Part shown: piece by piece, positions 58,701 to 60,000 of the stretch
How positions within the stretch are numbered: the first letter of the stretch is position 1
Layout: every line of letters starts with the position of its first letter
The notes under the pieces: generated by a model
The model's input: the letters and a program-made list of their open reading frames with translations, nothing else
Databases searched by the model: none
What the model was told of the DNA's origin: nothing
Made by a program: the position numbers and the translations under genes
Assembly (NCBI RefSeq): GCF_008831285.2
Contig: NC_045139.1
Location: forward strand, 11,072,704-11,132,703
Direction of reading: 5' to 3'
Origin: Nymphaea colorata
Lineage: Eukaryota; Streptophyta; Magnoliopsida; Nymphaeales; Nymphaeaceae
DNA: 60,000 nucleotides

Positions 58701-60000
58701 ATCGATTATCAAGAGACTTTCTCTCCTGTCATTCGACCCACTACTATAAGGCTCGTTCTTTCTCTTGCAACCATTTTCAATTGGCGCATCAAACAATTAG
58801 ATGTTAAAAATGCCTTTCTACATGGATCACTTGATGAAAAAGTATATATGTCCCAACCACCAGGGTTTGAGGATCCTCTTCTTCCGCATCATGTTTGCCG
58901 TCTTAACAAGGCTTTATATGGTCTGAAGCAGGTTTCTAGAGCATGGTTTCAACGGCTAAGTGACTTCCTCTTCGACAATGGATTTCGGAGCTGCTATTCC
59001 GATCCATCGATGTTCACGTTTCATGAGAATAACAATTGCCTCATTCTCTTAATCTATGTTGATGATATGGTGCTTACGGGTAACTCTTCCAGCTTAATTC
59101 AGAATTTTCTCTCTAAACTTGAAGATGAATTCCATGTGAAAGATATGGGGCAACTCAGCTATTTTCTTGGGATCGAAGTTTTACACACTGGCAATGGTCT
59201 CTTCCTCAATCAAGCAAAATATGCTCAAGACATTTTGGACCGTGCACAAATGATTGATTGCAAACCAATGAACACTCCCATGGCAACTAAGTTAGATCTT
59301 TTGGATACTTCATCATACCCAGATCCTACATTTTATCGCGCGATAGTTGGATCCTTACAGTACCTCACAATCACTCGGCCAGAGATATCATTTTCAGTCA
59401 ATTTCATCAGTCAATTTATGCAGAATCCCACCCGAGCTCACTTCAACATTGCCAAGCGTATTCTCCGTTACATCAAAGGGACTATCGATTATGGAATTCA
59501 TCTCCTTTTTCAGAGTACGGTTGATTTATATGCTTTTTCCGATGCCGATTGGGCCGGATGTCATCTTACCAGAAGATCCACAACAGGGTACTGTACTTTT
59601 CTAGGAGCAAATTGTATTTCTTGGAGTGCGAAGAAGCAAACCACCGTCGCTCGATCCAGCACCGAGGCTGAATATCGTTCCATGGCATCAACAGCGGCCG
59701 AATTAACCTGGCTTCTTCAGATCCTTAGAGATATTGGTATTCCAATTATGAAAGCACCTGTTCTTCTTTGTGATAATGTCAGTGCTCTCTATTTAGCAAA
59801 AAATCCAGTCTTCCACAATCGGTCGAAACATATTCAGATTGATTATCATTATGTGCGAGAAATGGCCACTTCAGGGAATCTCACCACTAGGTACGTGCAT
59901 TCTTCTGACCAAATTGCGGACATATTTACCAAAGCCTTGGGGAAAGATCAGTTTTTAAATTTACGAGCCAAACTCAACGTCATCAGTCGTTTTCGTTTGA
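55779..60000 (+). CDS. Ty1/copia gag-pol polyprotein, open to window edge
   Basis: One frame from ATG 55779 stays open through at least 1407 codons and leaves the window without a stop. Domains in order: gag with NFLLWKTQILALIE near residue 40; a CCHC zinc knuckle at C304, C307, H312 and C317; protease with D350 in DTGAT; integrase with WHARLGH, a CxxC, and the D541, D604, E640 triad (D-35-E spacing). Reverse transcriptase follows (ALYGLKQ, YVDDM with Y1093), then RNase H (SDADWAG near 1254, STEAEYR). The integrase-before-RT order defines copia. Products would form virus-like particles and insert cDNA. Slight departures from common motifs are DTGA for DSGA, SDGGGE for SDNGGE, and KQVSRAW for KQAPRAW. 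No frameshift was seen, so the copy is young; activity cannot be judged without the 3' end. Confidence 0.93.
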   Translation, partial: MAPSTSAASSNSLLYPYPLNLNVANFVSLKLTHNNFLLWKTQILALIESQDMEGFLTGSISAPPSHIVDPADPQQLISNPNFESWRRSDRLIKGWITGTLSENVLGLVVGLSSSQEIWSTLVDAFAQESQEQGFHLTHMLTTCKKGNDALEVYVAKFKAICDDLAAIRKSVGDKEKAFWLLQGLGKGYEPFVMAMLKPPVPSYKELISLLQSLEVRNKFFNSDTSPQVAFYAQRDNQNRLRGTYQFSRGRGRHNRGGRGGGYHQHYPSHGGGYNLSQTGYNTKPPQPKIDGSATSFNSSKDIVCQICNKKNHSAMRCYNRFNHSFQAADANHALAALTISDPQDSGWLVDTGATAHMTGDAGKLKNISPYYGSDIVIVGNGQRIPIIHVGQADISPNLSLKDVLYVPRLTKDLISVSKLTNDFSYIFEFTSGRCILKDKRTGRLVATGTEQGGLYEVNNNGNHKAFFSSRFRRATEESWHARLGHPQSSVLSFLKNHKYIDVLPNGSFLICASCQMGKSCKLPFLEKDDISSLPLEKIHSDLWGPAPVPSREQYCFYAIFVDDNSRFTWFYPLKHKSDFFDAFVHFHKMVERQFDRKIKIFQSDGGGEYTSSRFTAYLDALGIKRQYSSPKTPEQNGKAERKHRSITELGLTLLFHSNAPARFWTDAFSAAVFLMNRLPSATLNMQSPFAILFNRMPNYSSMRIFGTRCFPYLRGYARNKFDPKSVPCVFIGYSTLHKGYKCFEPNSRRLYISRHVVFDENSLPFKNLSSLYKDDVMGSDFISFVDVEGSSAGTPLDSDDLTPCCSPAPDPRLNVYDQDATNVSSLPTNVDSADPPDPTPSASSSPSNSMEPRAIVTRSMTRATSSQSRTMTTRAMTGIHKPNPKYANVHITYSSIPKEPKRIQHALRHDGWRAAMEEEMMALRSNDTWELVPKEPNMNVVGSKWVFKSKLKADGSLDRLKARLVARGFTQVEGIDYQETFSPVIRPTTIRLVLSLATIFNWRIKQLDVKNAFLHGSLDEKVYMSQPPGFEDPLLPHHVCRLNKALYGLKQVSRAWFQRLSDFLFDNGFRSCYSDPSMFTFHENNNCLILLIYVDDMVLTGNSSSLIQNFLSKLEDEFHVKDMGQLSYFLGIEVLHTGNGLFLNQAKYAQDILDRAQMIDCKPMNTPMATKLDLLDTSSYPDPTFYRAIVGSLQYLTITRPEISFSVNFISQFMQNPTRAHFNIAKRILRYIKGTIDYGIHLLFQSTVDLYAFSDADWAGCHLTRRSTTGYCTFLGANCISWSAKKQTTVARSSTEAEYRSMASTAAELTWLLQILRDIGIPIMKAPVLLCDNVSALYLAKNPVFHNRSKHIQIDYHYVREMATSGNLTTRYVHSSDQIADIFTKALGKDQFLNLRAKLNVISRFRL

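Noticed and set aside
1-60000. tRNA, rRNA, CRISPR arrays, bacterial-type operons
   Set aside because: No cloverleaf with A/B boxes, rRNA core sequence or spaced palindromic direct repeats was noticed by eye; a covariance-model scan was not possible.

Overview
This is a piece of a flowering-plant nuclear chromosome. The evidence is long AT-rich introns with GT-AG borders, plant gene families (TBC1D13-type RabGAP, a plant O-fucosyltransferase-family enzyme, a neprosin/DUF239 protein), a Ty1/copia element with a tRNA-iMet primer site, and hAT- and PIF/Harbinger-type elements with target-site duplications. The species cannot be told from the sequence.

Left part (1-22.7 kb), gene-bearing. A minus-strand gene starts near 4.96 kb; only its first coding exon (4473-4582) could be found. 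A complete nine-exon TBC-domain RabGAP gene runs on + from 7579 to 12058. A complete eight-exon O-fucosyltransferase-family gene faces it on the minus strand (20179 down to 13173), so the two are convergent and 1.1 kb apart. Both models were joined by hand and every splice junction keeps frame (435 and 523 residues). Non-autonomous hAT-like elements with 8-bp target duplications lie at 1235-1621, 1990-3087 and, inside the long fifth intron of the fucosyltransferase gene, 17001-17833.

Middle part (22.7-48 kb), repeat-dominated. It holds three polypurine/polypyrimidine minisatellite arrays (27.33-27.91 kb in one orientation; 33.52-34.74 and 38.99-41.55 kb in the other). It also holds a duplicated, rearranged repeat unit of several kilobases (29.26-33.51 and 34.97-38.80 kb), a GC-rich block with repeats of about 0.4-0.47 kb (41.56-44.24 kb), and a 3.24-kb Harbinger-type element (44246-47482). 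Harbinger-like termini with TTA target sites flank the arrays, and an empty copy of the same site is present at 32228. The very long frames across the arrays come from strand-biased composition and are not genes. Two decayed neprosin exons lie at 28.03 and 29.15 kb.

Right part (48-60 kb). It contains an inverted, shortened copy of the 28-31 kb repeat (50.4-52.1 kb), a fold-back repeat (52.86-53.78 kb), the last exon of a neprosin gene on the minus strand (54658-55038) with a 49-bp tandem duplication over its splice acceptor, and immediately behind it a Ty1/copia retrotransposon. Its single gag-pol frame is open from 55779 to the window edge.

No bacterial-type operon, CRISPR array, rRNA or tRNA gene was seen. 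The strongest candidate for something undescribed is the minisatellite-carrying element family with Harbinger-like ends and its rearranged host unit.
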